A stretch of 64,000 bases of DNA, from contig JBJKYL010000018.1 in the NCBI GenBank assembly GCA_045561055.1, positions 1 to 64,000 on the forward strand, written 5' to 3'. This stretch comes from SMWC01 sp045561055 (GTDB lineage: Bacteria; Pseudomonadota; Gammaproteobacteria; Steroidobacterales; Rariloculaceae). Numbering within the stretch: position 1 is the stretch's first letter; each line of letters opens with the position of its first letter. The position numbers were made by a program, and so were the translations under genes. The notes beneath the pieces were generated by a model. It did not search any database and was not told where the DNA came from. It saw only the letters and a list, made by a program, of their open reading frames with translations. Shown piece by piece: positions 43,964-53,293 of this stretch.

Positions 43964-45307
43964 CTAAGTTAGTTTGAGGCGTTTTTCTAGATAGCTGATA
44001 TCCGTTCCTCCCTTCTTGAATGCGGAATGCTGAAAGATTTCTTGATGAAGAGGAATGTTCGTGCGTATGCCTTCGATGACAACCTCGTTGAGAGCCGACT
44101 TCATTCGCGCAATCGCCGATTGACGCGTCTCTCCATGGGCGATAAGTTTGCCGATTAGAGAATCGTAGTGTGGCGGAACGGAATAACCGCTGTAGATATG
44201 GCTATCTACCCGAATACCGGGTCCGCCCGGTGGATGCCACCGGTTAACTGGTCCCGGAGACGGCATAAAAGTCTTGGGGTCTTCGGCGTTGATTCTGCAT
44301 TCAATAGCATGTCCCGACCACCTAATCTCGTCTTGTTTCCATGGTAATGGGTCTCCGGCGGCTATCAGCAACTGAGCTTTTACAATGTCGAGCCCTGTAG
44401 TCATCTCCGTAACAGGGTGCTCAACCTGTACGCGCGTGTTCATCTCGATGAAAAAGAACTCGCCCTCCTGATAGAGAAATTCGAACGTTCCCGCCCCTAG
44501 GTAGCCGATATTGCGACATGCCTCTGCGCAACGTTCACCCATCTTCGCGCGAATCTCAGCTGAAATACCCGGCGCTGGTGCCTCCTCGATGATTTTTTGA
44601 TGTCGGCGTTGCATTGAGCAATCTCGTTCACCGAGATGGATGGCATTGCCGTGGCTATCGGCGAGCACCTGAAATTCTATGTGTCTCGGGCGCTCTAGGA
44701 ATTTTTCCATATATATTTGGTCATTACCGAAGGCTGCTAGGGCTTCGCTTTTAGTGAGAGATATTGAATTAAGGAGAGAAGCTTCGCTATGAACGATCCG
44801 CATCCCGCGTCCACCTCCGCCACCGGATGCTTTAATAATGACTGGATAGCCTATCTTTTGTGCTAGACGCGAATTTTCCTCATCGTTCTCCGACAATGGT
44901 CCGTCTGAGCCTGGTACGCAGGGAACTCCGGCTTTTTTCATTGCGCGAATCGCGGAAACCTTATCTCCCATGAGTTGCATGGTTTTGGCATCCGGTCCGA
45001 TAAAAATAAAACCGCTTTCCTGTACCTGTTCTGCGAAGTTCGCGTTCTCGGACAAAAATCCATAACCTGGATGAATAGCAACAGCATCAGTTACTTCAGC
45101 GGCCGCGATGATAGCCGGTATATTCAGGTAGCTTTGAGAGGAGGGTGGCGGGCCGATACATACCGTTTCGTCCGCCAGTAACACGTGTTTGAGGTTGGCG
45201 TCGACAGACGAGTATGCGGCGACTGTCTTTATGCCGAGCTCTTGGCAAGCACGAAGGACGCGAAGGGCAATTTCCCCGCGGTTGGCAATCAGAACCTTAT
45301 CCAGCAT
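43964..45307 (-). CDS. accC: Biotin carboxylase subunit of acetyl-CoA carboxylase
   Basis: ATP-dependent carboxylation of the biotin on AccB. About 447 residues when started at ATG 45307 (MLDKVLIANRGEIALRVLRA), which lies inside the last codons of accB; an upstream in-frame start at 45352 adds 15 non-conserved residues. ATP-grasp features: KASGGGGGRGMR, ERDCSMQRRHQKIIEEAPAP, FFIEMNTRVQVEHPVTE. The overlap with accB (ATG CTG GAT / GAT GCT GGA TAA) indicates translational coupling. Confidence 0.97.
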   Translation of the reverse strand: MLDKVLIANRGEIALRVLRACQELGIKTVAAYSSVDANLKHVLLADETVCIGPPPSSQSYLNIPAIIAAAEVTDAVAIHPGYGFLSENANFAEQVQESGFIFIGPDAKTMQLMGDKVSAIRAMKKAGVPCVPGSDGPLSENDEENSRLAQKIGYPVIIKASGGGGGRGMRIVHSEASLLNSISLTKSEALAAFGNDQIYMEKFLERPRHIEFQVLADSHGNAIHLGERDCSMQRRHQKIIEEAPAPGISAEIRAKMGERCAEACRNIGYLGAGTFEFLYQEGEFFFIEMNTRVQVEHPVTEMTTGLDIVKAQLLIAAGDPLPWKQDEIRWSGHAIECRINAEDPKTFMPSPGPVNRWHPPGGPGIRVDSHIYSGYSVPPHYDSLIGKLIAHGETRQSAIARMKSALNEVVIEGIRTNIPLHQEIFQHSAFKKGGTDISYLEKRLKLT

Positions 45308-45761
45308 CAAAAGGCTGATTTTCGATGATGAACAAAGTCTGGTCAAACTCAACAGGCGTACCGTTTTCGGCTAGGATACTTACGATTGTTCCGGCGACCT
45401 CTGATTCGATCTGATTCATCATTTTCATTGCCTCGATGATGCATAGTGTGTCCCCGATCGAAACTACGGTACCTATCTCTACGAACGGTTTAGCTGTTGG
45501 TGCAGGGCCGGAATAGAACGTTCCGACCATCGGTGCAGTTACTTCATGGCCGTTGCGCTTAGGTTTGGGAGTCGGGGTTTCCGTCGCGACCTGGTTAGGT
45601 GTAGCAGTAGACGCAATCGGTGCTGGTGCTGCGACTGTGACAGGCGTTTCGCGAGAGTAACGACTGATTCGTACTGAATCCTCGCCCTCGGATATCTCAA
45701 TTTCCGCGATGCCGGATTCTTCAAGCAATTCGATCAGCTTTTTGACCTTTCTGATATCCAC
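45297..45761 (-). CDS. accB: Biotin carboxyl carrier protein of acetyl-CoA carboxylase
   Basis: 154 residues: N-terminal helical region (MDIRKVKKLIELLEESG), a Pro/Ala/Thr-rich flexible linker, and the biotinyl domain with the biotinylation site IEAMKMMNQIE. The thumb segment and final strand (VEFDQTLFIIE) are intact. Operon partner of accC with a short overlap, 47 bp after aroQ. Confidence 0.97.
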   Translation of the reverse strand: MDIRKVKKLIELLEESGIAEIEISEGEDSVRISRYSRETPVTVAAPAPIASTATPNQVATETPTPKPKRNGHEVTAPMVGTFYSGPAPTAKPFVEIGTVVSIGDTLCIIEAMKMMNQIESEVAGTIVSILAENGTPVEFDQTLFIIENQPFDAG

Positions 45762-45808
45762 TTCTTATTCCTTATCGTGCGTCCACGAACTATTCATGTG
45801 AAGTGTTG

Positions 45809-46252
45809 TTAAGCCGCTCCGAGATAACGTTCGGCTGCGATCAATGCCAGTTCGTAACTCGTTATACCGAAGCCGGTTACAGTGCCGACAGCAATGTCCG
45901 AGAAGAAGGACTGTTGCCTAAAATCTTCTCTCGCCGCTATGTTCGAAAGATGGATTTCGATGAAAGGCACTCCAACGGCAAGTAGAGCATCTCTTAAAAC
46001 GATACTCGTATGGGTAAATGCGGCCGGGTTGAAAAGTATAAAGTCAATATTCCGTTCGCTTGCGGTATGAATCTGTCGTAGCAACTCGTGTTCCGCATCA
46101 CTTTGATAGCAAAGGAGTTTATGCTGTCGTTCCTGGGCGAGTAGGTCCATCCGGGTCTCAATGTCGTCAAGGGTAACGCTGCCATAGATTTCCGGTTCAC
46201 GCTGGCCTAGCAGATTGAGGTTGGGACCATTGATGAGTAGTAATTGTGCCAT
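45809..46252 (-). CDS. aroQ: 3-dehydroquinate dehydratase, type II
   Basis: Shikimate pathway, third step. 147 residues from ATG 46252 (MAQLLLINGPNLNLLGQREP), the conserved start; 46270 adds six residues. Lid Tyr in EIYGSVT, Asn in FNPAAFTHTS, and HLSN with the following REDFRQQSFFSDIAVGTVTG complete the type II active site. Located before accB as in many gammaproteobacteria. Confidence 0.96.
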   Translation of the reverse strand: MAQLLLINGPNLNLLGQREPEIYGSVTLDDIETRMDLLAQERQHKLLCYQSDAEHELLRQIHTASERNIDFILFNPAAFTHTSIVLRDALLAVGVPFIEIHLSNIAAREDFRQQSFFSDIAVGTVTGFGITSYELALIAAERYLGAA

Positions 46253-46332
46253 AGACGAAGATCGCAGCAAATAACGTCTATTTTATACCAATTTCGCCGA
46301 ACTTAGCGACATTATTGTAATAAGCGGCTGGG

Positions 46333-46938
46333 TTATATGCGGTAGGCGAGACGGCCGCGGGCGTCGTCGAGATCGATAGTACCAGACGCTAGATCTTTGA
46401 GAACGCTCATAAGTTCGTCGAGGTCTCCAGCACGTAGCTCGCCGGTGTGGACTCCCAGGATTTGGCCTTCCGTATCGGTAAATACGCTGAAAGGTAGGCC
46501 GAAGAATTCAACCCCGAATGATGCGGCGGCATCCATGGCGTCGGACTGGCCAATTAAGATTGGGTAGTTAACCCCCATATTATTTATAAACGCCTTTACG
46601 GAGTCGGCTTGATCAACAGCGATACCGACAACCTGAAACGATAGGTTTTCATTATTCGTCTGGTACTCTGACAGTAGCGGGATTTCACGTAAACAGGGAG
46701 CGCACCACGTAGCCCAGAAATTTACGAGCAATGCCTTGTCCGGCCAGCTGAGGATAGATTGCTGCTCTCCATTTATATTCTCGAGCGAAAATTCTGGAAG
46801 TGTCTCCACGTATTTGATCGTAGCAGCGACCTCGGTCGTCTCCAGTGGGATCGTGACTAGGTCCAAGGCACGGTATCCGACATAGGTGAGAATAGCCGTG
46901 CTGCTAAGTAGTATCGTGACTAGTGCGGTGCGGGCCAT
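46333..46938 (-). CDS. TlpA-like membrane-anchored thioredoxin
   Basis: 201 residues. One N-terminal membrane anchor (about 5-25, ALVTILLSSTAILTYVG), then a periplasmic thioredoxin fold: LPEFSLENINGEQQS, active site ATWCAPCLREIPLL, and VEFFGLPFSVFTDTEGQI with the cis-Pro. It lies 13 bp downstream of dsbD on the same strand, so DsbD is the likely source of its electrons. Candidate roles: cytochrome c maturation or general disulfide reduction. Confidence 0.88.
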   Translation of the reverse strand: MARTALVTILLSSTAILTYVGYRALDLVTIPLETTEVAATIKYVETLPEFSLENINGEQQSILSWPDKALLVNFWATWCAPCLREIPLLSEYQTNNENLSFQVVGIAVDQADSVKAFINNMGVNYPILIGQSDAMDAAASFGVEFFGLPFSVFTDTEGQILGVHTGELRAGDLDELMSVLKDLASGTIDLDDARGRLAYRI

Positions 46939-46951
46939 ACAGGGTTACAGT

Positions 46952-49156
46952 TTATAGAGCAGCTAAGTTTTTGACATGAGCCGCGAACTCTTCGGCTTCC
47001 ACATATCCGACGAGCTTGTAGGCAGGTTGTTCTTGGCCTGCCGCATCATAGAAAGCGATAGTTGGCGGACCAAAACTTCCAAAATATTTTAGAAGAGCCT
47101 TGTCGTCATCATCGTTTTCGGTAACGTCTGCCTGCATTAGCATGAAGGGTTCTAATGCGGCGATGACCTCGGGTTTTGGGAAAGTGTATTTCTCCAGTTC
47201 TTTGCAGGCCACGCACCACTCTGCGGTGAAATCGAACATGACCGGCATACCAGCGGTCCGTGCTTCCTCGAGTGCTATCTCCAATGCTGCTACCGACTCG
47301 ATGGATTCAAATACGAGATTCCCAGTGTCGATATTCTGAGCGGACCCTGCCACGAAATTACTGCGCGGAATGGGCTTGAGCGGATCTTCTCCGCCGAGTG
47401 TCACGCCGATGAGCATTAGAGCGCCATAGATACACGCCATGACACCGAAGCCTTTCCCTAGCCGTTTCAATCCCGACGCAGCTGTAGGTATCGGTTCAAA
47501 GGCGCCGAGAAAAACGCCTGTCAGGAAAACGAGAAATGCCCATAGCAATAGCGTGATACTGCCTGGGAGAACTCGATCCATCATCCAGATGGCGAGTCCC
47601 AGCATCATCACACCGAAACTTGCTTTAACGGCGTTCATCCAGGCCCCTGCTTTGGGCAGTAGCTTGCCGGCCGAGGCCCCAACCAGTAATAGCGGAGAAC
47701 CCATTCCTAGGCTCAGAGCAAATAATGCACCCGCCCCCCGAACGACATCGCCGCTCTGGCCGATGACCGCCAACGTCGCTACGAGTGGCGGTGCGACACA
47801 GGTTGTGACAATCAGCGCTGAAAGCGCGCCCATGATGGCAGTTCCGACGAAGGTGCCGGTCTTCTGATTGTTCGCCATATTGGATAGACGTGTTTGAATA
47901 GCAGGTGGTATTTGGAGTTCGTAAATACCGAACATGCTCAACGCGAGGCCGACGAAGAGAGCCGCAAAGAGTGTCAGGAGCCAGGGTTCCTGGAACGTAG
48001 CTTGTAGTTGTGCGCCGAAAGATGCGGCTATCGCCCCACCGATCGTGTACGTCATAGCCATCCCCATAACGTACGCGAGCGACAGAGCAAATCCACGACC
48101 GGCCGTGACCTTGTCACTCTGGCCAGCGATGATTCCAGAGAGGATCGGGACCATCGGTAACACGCAGGGCGTGAACGCTAGCAGAAGGCCGAGGCCGTAG
48201 AATGTGGCTAATACTAGCCACCAGGAATCGCTTAGTACTAAGGTCGCAAGGCGATCCTGCTCCGATACGAGTAGCGGCGTTTCCGCGATTTGGCCGGCGA
48301 ACGTGCTCGAGGGAGGCAACACCAACTCTGCTGTCTCTGTAATCACGGGATAGCAGATGCTATCGACTTTACATCCCTGGAAATTTGCTTCGATGATGAC
48401 ATTGACGGCGTCAGGCGAAGCCCTCGAGAATGGTAGCTGTACTTCTACATAGTCGTAGAAAATTTCTACATCACCGAAGTGCTCGTCGTAATGAGCTTCT
48501 CCTGACGGAATACGCGCAGGACCGAGCTGAATAGGGCTATCTGTGCTAAAGGCGAATTTATCGCTATAGAGGTAGTAGCCGGGCTCTATCTGCCAGCCAA
48601 GTATAATTTCGTTAGAGCTATCAACACGATGGTTCATGATGAAGGCTTCTTCCGGCGCCAGAATTTCATCGGAACCATTGGAGAGAAACGTACTGAGAAA
48701 CGATCCCCCATCACTGTTGTTGTTTGGTAGTGAGAGGGTGGTCCTCCATCGTTGCGGGGGATAGCACAAGCCGATATCGGCGCAACCCTGAGCGGTTAAC
48801 TGAAAGTCCATCTCCGAGGCGGCCGCGGCACGTTGGTAGGGAATCGTGATCTGGAACTCGTCACGGTAAGTTTCGACTTCACCGAAAAACTCGTCTGTGT
48901 GCATATGGCCATTAGGTAGCCGCGGTGTACCCAGTTCGATGTTGTTTGTCTGACTCGAAAAACTGAATTTGTCTCGATAAAGGTAGTAACCGTCCTGAAC
49001 CTTGAAATTCACTAAGAGGTTGTCATTTGAGGCCTCGATCGAGTAGGGGAAGGCTTGCTCCGGCGGCAGGACCTCCTGAGCAATAACCGCGGCACAGGTT
49101 ACGAGCCATGCTACTAAGAGCATCAGTTTTTCAGCTATGTTAGGTGTCCAGTGCAT
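46952..49156 (-). CDS. dsbD: Thiol:disulfide interchange protein DsbD with two N-terminal alpha domains
   Basis: Moves electrons from cytoplasmic thioredoxin to periplasmic thiols. 734 residues, longer than E. coli DsbD (565). A signal peptide is followed by two consecutive DsbD-alpha domains, the first with CADIGLCYPP (about residue 122) and the second with CKVDSICYPV (about residue 262). About eight membrane helices follow, with the paired Cys in FTPCVLPMVPI and TTCVAPPLVAT. The C-terminal gamma domain has AEWCVACKELEKYTF. The duplication is the odd point. It lies 3 bp from cutA and 13 bp from the TlpA-like gene. Confidence 0.94.
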   Translation of the reverse strand: MHWTPNIAEKLMLLVAWLVTCAAVIAQEVLPPEQAFPYSIEASNDNLLVNFKVQDGYYLYRDKFSFSSQTNNIELGTPRLPNGHMHTDEFFGEVETYRDEFQITIPYQRAAAASEMDFQLTAQGCADIGLCYPPQRWRTTLSLPNNNSDGGSFLSTFLSNGSDEILAPEEAFIMNHRVDSSNEIILGWQIEPGYYLYSDKFAFSTDSPIQLGPARIPSGEAHYDEHFGDVEIFYDYVEVQLPFSRASPDAVNVIIEANFQGCKVDSICYPVITETAELVLPPSSTFAGQIAETPLLVSEQDRLATLVLSDSWWLVLATFYGLGLLLAFTPCVLPMVPILSGIIAGQSDKVTAGRGFALSLAYVMGMAMTYTIGGAIAASFGAQLQATFQEPWLLTLFAALFVGLALSMFGIYELQIPPAIQTRLSNMANNQKTGTFVGTAIMGALSALIVTTCVAPPLVATLAVIGQSGDVVRGAGALFALSLGMGSPLLLVGASAGKLLPKAGAWMNAVKASFGVMMLGLAIWMMDRVLPGSITLLLWAFLVFLTGVFLGAFEPIPTAASGLKRLGKGFGVMACIYGALMLIGVTLGGEDPLKPIPRSNFVAGSAQNIDTGNLVFESIESVAALEIALEEARTAGMPVMFDFTAEWCVACKELEKYTFPKPEVIAALEPFMLMQADVTENDDDDKALLKYFGSFGPPTIAFYDAAGQEQPAYKLVGYVEAEEFAAHVKNLAAL

Positions 49157-49159
49157 ATA

Positions 49160-49528
49160 TCATTCTCTTGAACTGACCGCTGCCTTTAGCCATTTCATAT
49201 AATCTGCTGAGCCGCCTTGAACGGGGACAGCAATAACCTCTGGTAGTTCATAGCTTGTAAGTTGCAGAATCATTTTCTCAAGGGCCTGGTAACAGTCCGA
49301 AGTCGTTTTTACGAGGACGAGAATCTCCTCATCTTGCTGAATTTTCGATTTCCAGCGGTAGGTTGATACTATACTTTCCATTCTACACACACACGCTGCG
49401 AGGCGCTCTTCGACCAAGGTGTCTGCCAGTCTGGCTGCCTCCTTGGCATTGCTACACGTCGTTAATACTAACAGGGCTTCCGATTTCACGAGGGGGAGGT
49501 TTGGAGCGTCTAAGATATTGACAAGCAT
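49160..49528 (-). CDS. cutA: Divalent-cation tolerance protein CutA
   Basis: 122 residues of the trimeric CutA1 fold: LLVLTTCSNAKEAARLADTLVEERLAACV, STYRWKSKIQQDEEILVLVKTT and ELPEVIAVPV. The first 15 residues are not conserved, so MESx-independent later starts are possible. Role in copper tolerance is historical; the biochemical function is unclear. First gene of the cutA-dsbD operon, divergent from groESL. Confidence 0.93.
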   Translation of the reverse strand: MLVNILDAPNLPLVKSEALLVLTTCSNAKEAARLADTLVEERLAACVCRMESIVSTYRWKSKIQQDEEILVLVKTTSDCYQALEKMILQLTSYELPEVIAVPVQGGSADYMKWLKAAVSSRE

Positions 49529-49568
49529 AATCGTATTAGGGACCGATTGTCATGGATGATTTGTCATC

Positions 49569-49601
49569 GCCCCTTGAAATCTGTCAATCCATCCATATTA
49601 T
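49569..49601 (+). promoter_or_regulatory. Heat-shock promoter of groESL
   Basis: CCCTTGAAA (49571-49579) and CCATATTA (49593-49600) are 13 bp apart, close to the sigma-32 consensus. The same bases also allow a sigma-70 reading, TTGAAA (49574-49579) and TATTAT (49596-49601) with a 16-bp spacer. Its -10 abuts the CIRCE operator, so repression by HrcA would act directly on this promoter. Confidence 0.65.
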
Positions 49602-49627
49602 TAGCACTCGATTTGGCCGAGTGCTAA
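49601..49627 (+). promoter_or_regulatory. CIRCE operator (HrcA binding site)
   Basis: Perfect inverted repeat TTAGCACTC (49601-49609), 9-bp spacer, GAGTGCTAA (49619-49627), matching the CIRCE consensus exactly. It implies an HrcA repressor elsewhere in the genome and places groESL under HrcA control. Confidence 0.97.
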
Positions 49628-49693
49628 TGAAAACTACGGTAAAAGGCCATTTTTTTTAATTAAAATCATATATTTGGAGATGGAGAACCACCA

Positions 49694-49984
49694 ATGAATA
49701 TTCGTCCCTTACATGATCGCGTCGTAATTAGGCGCACGGAGGAAGAAAAAACCTCCCCCGGGGGCATCGTTATTCCCGATTCTGCGACCGAAAAGCCTAT
49801 CAAGGGTGAAGTTGTAGCAGTAGGCAATGGCAAGGTGCTAGATAACGGCGAGACTCGAGCCCTGGATCTGAAGGCAGGTGATAGAGTTCTATTCGGCAAG
49901 TACTCTGGTACAGAGGTCAAGGTCGATGGTGAAGAGCTGTTGGTCATGCGTGAAGACGACGTTATGGCGGTGATAGAGGGTTAA
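49694..49984 (+). CDS. groES: Co-chaperonin GroES
   Basis: 96 residues, the lid of the GroEL chamber. MNIRPLHDRVVIRRTEEE, mobile loop KTSPGGIVIPDSATEKP, and GDRVLFGKYSGTEVKVDGEE are standard. A GGAGATGGAG ribosome site precedes the ATG. 49 bp before groEL, transcribed from the CIRCE-regulated promoter. Confidence 0.98.
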   Translation: MNIRPLHDRVVIRRTEEEKTSPGGIVIPDSATEKPIKGEVVAVGNGKVLDNGETRALDLKAGDRVLFGKYSGTEVKVDGEELLVMREDDVMAVIEG

Positions 49985-50033
49985 CCTCCACACGCTTCGC
50001 AGATAGATAGAATAAGGAATTAGGGAGACTGAA

Positions 50034-51677
50034 ATGCCTAAAGAAGTGAAATTTTCTGATGACGCTCGCCAGCGGATGCTCCAGGGTGTCAATGTGCTAG
50101 CGAACGCCGTTAAGGTAACGCTTGGCCCGAAGGGGCGAAATGTCGTACTTGAGAAGAGTTTCGGAGCACCGACCGTCACGAAGGATGGCGTGTCCGTTGC
50201 CAAGGAAATCGACCTTGAGGACAAGTTTGAGAATATGGGGGCTCAGATGCTCAAGGAAGTTGCTTCCCAGACATCTGATGCTGCCGGAGATGGTACGACG
50301 ACAGCGACAATACTTGCTCAGGCTGTGCTGCGTGAAGGACTAAAGGGCGTCGCTGCCGGATTTAACCCGATGGATCTCAAGCGTGGGATCGATCAGGCAT
50401 CCGGCGCTCTAACTGAGCAGCTGGAAAATTTGTCTCAGCCTTGCGAGGACGACAAATCAATCGCGCAGGTGGGTACTATTTCCGCAAACTCTGATACGGA
50501 GGTTGGCACCATCATTGCCGACGCTATGGGTAAGGTAGGTAAGGAAGGAGTGATTACCGTTGAAGAGGGGTCAGGGCTCCAGAATGAGCTCGACGTTGTG
50601 GAAGGTATGCAGTTCGATCGCGGTTATCTGTCACCGTACTTCATCAACGATCAACAAAGTCAGTCAGTGCAGCTTGAGGATCCCTACGTTCTTATTCACG
50701 ACAAGAAAATCTCGAATATTCGCGATCTCTTGCCGCTGCTTGAGGGTGTCGCGAAATCGAGTCGGCCATTGTTGATTATCTCTGAAGATGTGGAAGGCGA
50801 GGCTCTTGCAACTCTAGTGGTTAATAACATCCGGGGCATCGTCAAAGTTGCTGCGGTTAAAGCGCCAGGGTTCGGCGACCGCCGTAAGGCTATGCTGCAG
50901 GATATCGCAATTCTGACTGGGGGCCAGGTGATATCAGAAGAAGTTGGACTCTCTTTGGAGAAAGCTAGCCTAGAAGATCTCGGTTCGGCGAAGAAAATCC
51001 AGATCACTAAGGAAAATAGTACTGTTATTGATGGATCAGGCAAGCCCGATGACATCAAGGGTCGTGTAGATCAGATTAATGCTGAAATAGAAGAGTCGAG
51101 CTCTGACTACGATCGCGAGAAGCTGCAGGAACGTGTAGCGAAGCTCGCTGGCGGGGTAGCCGTCATTAAGGTTGGCGCAGCGACAGAAATCGAGATGAAG
51201 GAGAAGAAGGCTCGAGTCGAAGATGCGTTGCATGCAACACGGGCTGCGGTAGAAGAAGGTGTTGTCGCTGGTGGTGGAGTGGCCTTAATTCGGGCCGTCG
51301 CTGCGATTACCGATCTGGAGGGCGCCAACGACGATCAGAATGTGGGAATCAACATTCTACGCCGTGCTGTTGAGGAGCCTTTGCGTCAGATTGTTACTAA
51401 CGCTGGTGGGGATGCGTCTGTCGTTCTGAACGCCATTGCTGAAGGTGAAGGTAACTACGGCTTTAATGCAGCTGTGGATGAGTACGGTGATATGGTTGAG
51501 TTCGGAATTATCGATCCGACCAAGGTCACGCGTTTGGCTCTGCAAAACGCAGCGTCGGTATCGGGGTTGCTTTTGACAACCGAGGCTATGATTGCCGAAG
51601 CACCTAAGGAAGAAGCGGCGGCTCCGGCCATGCCACCTGATATGGGAGGTATGGGAGGTATGGGAGGCATGATGTAA
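50034..51677 (+). CDS. groEL: Chaperonin GroEL
   Basis: 547-residue Hsp60 subunit of the 14-mer folding chamber. ATP-binding GDGTTTAT near residue 86, apical-domain features and the flexible Gly-Met tail (GGMGGMGGMM) are all in place. No insertions or missing blocks. Ends in a strong terminator 32 bp later. Confidence 0.98.
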   Translation: MPKEVKFSDDARQRMLQGVNVLANAVKVTLGPKGRNVVLEKSFGAPTVTKDGVSVAKEIDLEDKFENMGAQMLKEVASQTSDAAGDGTTTATILAQAVLREGLKGVAAGFNPMDLKRGIDQASGALTEQLENLSQPCEDDKSIAQVGTISANSDTEVGTIIADAMGKVGKEGVITVEEGSGLQNELDVVEGMQFDRGYLSPYFINDQQSQSVQLEDPYVLIHDKKISNIRDLLPLLEGVAKSSRPLLIISEDVEGEALATLVVNNIRGIVKVAAVKAPGFGDRRKAMLQDIAILTGGQVISEEVGLSLEKASLEDLGSAKKIQITKENSTVIDGSGKPDDIKGRVDQINAEIEESSSDYDREKLQERVAKLAGGVAVIKVGAATEIEMKEKKARVEDALHATRAAVEEGVVAGGGVALIRAVAAITDLEGANDDQNVGINILRRAVEEPLRQIVTNAGGDASVVLNAIAEGEGNYGFNAAVDEYGDMVEFGIIDPTKVTRLALQNAASVSGLLLTTEAMIAEAPKEEAAAPAMPPDMGGMGGMGGMM

Positions 51678-51709
51678 GTTACGTCGGATGCTCCTTATCT
51701 AAGCTTTGA

Positions 51710-51734
51710 AGCCCCGCCTTGTGCGGGGCTTTTT
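51710..51734 (+). terminator. Rho-independent terminator of groESL
   Basis: AGCCCCGC (51710-51717), loop CTTGT, GCGGGGCT (51723-51730), then TTTT. GC-rich 8-bp stem with a T-tract, 32 bp after the groEL stop. Confidence 0.95.
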
Positions 51735-51954
51735 GCGTTAGGTTTCGGACAATTGTTCAATCGCAACTCATCGGTCGCGCCGCCAAGCGCACTTGGGATA
51801 CTAAAATTGGCCGTTTATCTAGGCAACGTTCGTCCGCTTTATGAGCTTGAGATAAACGATAACAGCACTAAAGGCTGAGGGATGGACAAGCCTGTACCAA
51901 CTCGATATGAACGATGTATTTGCCGGGTAAGCCTAGATACGAGATAGTATAATT

Positions 51955-52206
51955 GTGTGGTTTCTTGAATGTAGAGATGAATGGGTGCGAACACGACACG
52001 GTAGGGTAGAGCAGGAATTGGTCGTCGCGAATGCGGAGAATCTCTATCGTATAGAATCCGACGATTTGCCGTTGCATTGTCCGCTGCCCGGCATGTATCT
52101 ATGGAATTCTCATCCGAAGGTTTATCTGCCGATCGAAGGGAGCGGGGAGACGAAGTGTCCGTATTGTGGGGCTAGCTACCAACTGATAGCTGCTGCGTCG
52201 CAGTGA
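51955..52206 (+). CDS. Zinc-finger (CHCC-type) domain protein
   Basis: Up to 83 residues. The conserved part starts at VVANAENLYRIESDDLPLHCP and contains the zf-CHCC ligands: Cys in LPLHCPLPG, His in WNSHPKVYLPIE, and CPYCG. This is the family of the NDUFS6-like zinc domain. The first about 20 residues are not conserved, so TTG 52018 may be the true start. 7 bp before the glycosyltransferase gene, as often found beside LPS genes. Confidence 0.85.
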   Translation: MWFLECRDEWVRTRHGRVEQELVVANAENLYRIESDDLPLHCPLPGMYLWNSHPKVYLPIEGSGETKCPYCGASYQLIAAASQ

Positions 52207-52213
52207 TCCCGCG

Positions 52214-53293
52214 GTGGATATTACCGATAGCGTTGGTGTTTTGCAGCACATCAATCTTGGCCGCGACTACCGTGGTGGTGAGCGTCAGACGGAAATTCTA
52301 ATTCGTGGTCTTTCAGACTACCTTCCACAACAACAGTTGATCGCGCGCCGCGGAACACCTCTCCACGCGCGGCTTGAGAATACGGTTGGAATAGAGGTTA
52401 TTCCAGTGGATGGGCGGCGTGAAGCCTTGGCGATGACTGCCGGAGCGGCGTTGTTACATGCACATGAGACAAAAGCCGCGCAGGTTTCGTTTCTCAGGCA
52501 TCTATTATCGGGAACGCCCTACCTGATAACGAGGCGAGTAGACAATCGGCCCAGATCGGATCCGTTTACCCGATTGATGTATCGGCGCGCAGGCAAGGTT
52601 GTCGTTATATCTAAAATAATTCGCGAGATACTCGTCAAAACTGAGCCGCTTGTTAGCACTCAGCGGATTCCCGATGCGGTTAGCAACCTCCCATCCGACG
52701 TGGCATGGGCGTGTCGGTTTCGTAAGACGCTTGAAGGGAAATTCATAGTTGGTCAAGTAGCGGCGCTCGACGATAGCCACAAGGGCCAGCTTACAGTACT
52801 GAAAGCGGCTCGAAGCCTCGCTGAATCTTACCCAGACATTCATTTTGTGCTCGTGGGTAGTGGATGCGACGAAACGCGAATCAGGGATGCTGGGAAGGAT
52901 CTCGATAACCTCAGTTTCACCGGATGGGTTGACAATGTCGGTGACTATCTTGCGGCGTTTGATTTATTCATCTTACCGTCATTAAAAGAAGGACTCGGCT
53001 CGATTTTGCTTGATGCTATGCAGTTCGGGCTACCTATCGTTGCGAGCGAAGTTGGTGGGATTCCAGACATAATCAAAGATTCGGAAAATGGTTCGCTAGT
53101 CTCGCCGGGAGATCCAGGAGCTCTACTAGACGCAATTGTTTGCCTGTATAAAGACGAGAAGAAGCGCAATGCTATGTCTGCCGTTGCTTTAAAAAGAGCG
53201 GAATGTTTTCGACCAGAATTGATGGTCGAGCGATACTGGCAGCTCTATAAAAAGATTCTTCCGAGTTTTTCAGAGATAGAGGTAAGCGCATGA
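52214..53293 (+). CDS. Group 1 glycosyltransferase, probably LPS core
   Basis: 359-residue GT4-type (GT-B) enzyme: Gly-rich start GVLQHINLGRDYRGGERQTEIL, then FIVGQVAALDDSHKGQ, and donor-site region FDLFILPSLKEGLGSILLDAMQFGLPIVAS with EVGGIPDII. The first residue uses GTG. Its end overlaps hldD by 4 bp, so it belongs to the heptose/Kdo core operon; the acceptor sugar is unknown. Confidence 0.87.
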   Translation: MDITDSVGVLQHINLGRDYRGGERQTEILIRGLSDYLPQQQLIARRGTPLHARLENTVGIEVIPVDGRREALAMTAGAALLHAHETKAAQVSFLRHLLSGTPYLITRRVDNRPRSDPFTRLMYRRAGKVVVISKIIREILVKTEPLVSTQRIPDAVSNLPSDVAWACRFRKTLEGKFIVGQVAALDDSHKGQLTVLKAARSLAESYPDIHFVLVGSGCDETRIRDAGKDLDNLSFTGWVDNVGDYLAAFDLFILPSLKEGLGSILLDAMQFGLPIVASEVGGIPDIIKDSENGSLVSPGDPGALLDAIVCLYKDEKKRNAMSAVALKRAECFRPELMVERYWQLYKKILPSFSEIEVSA

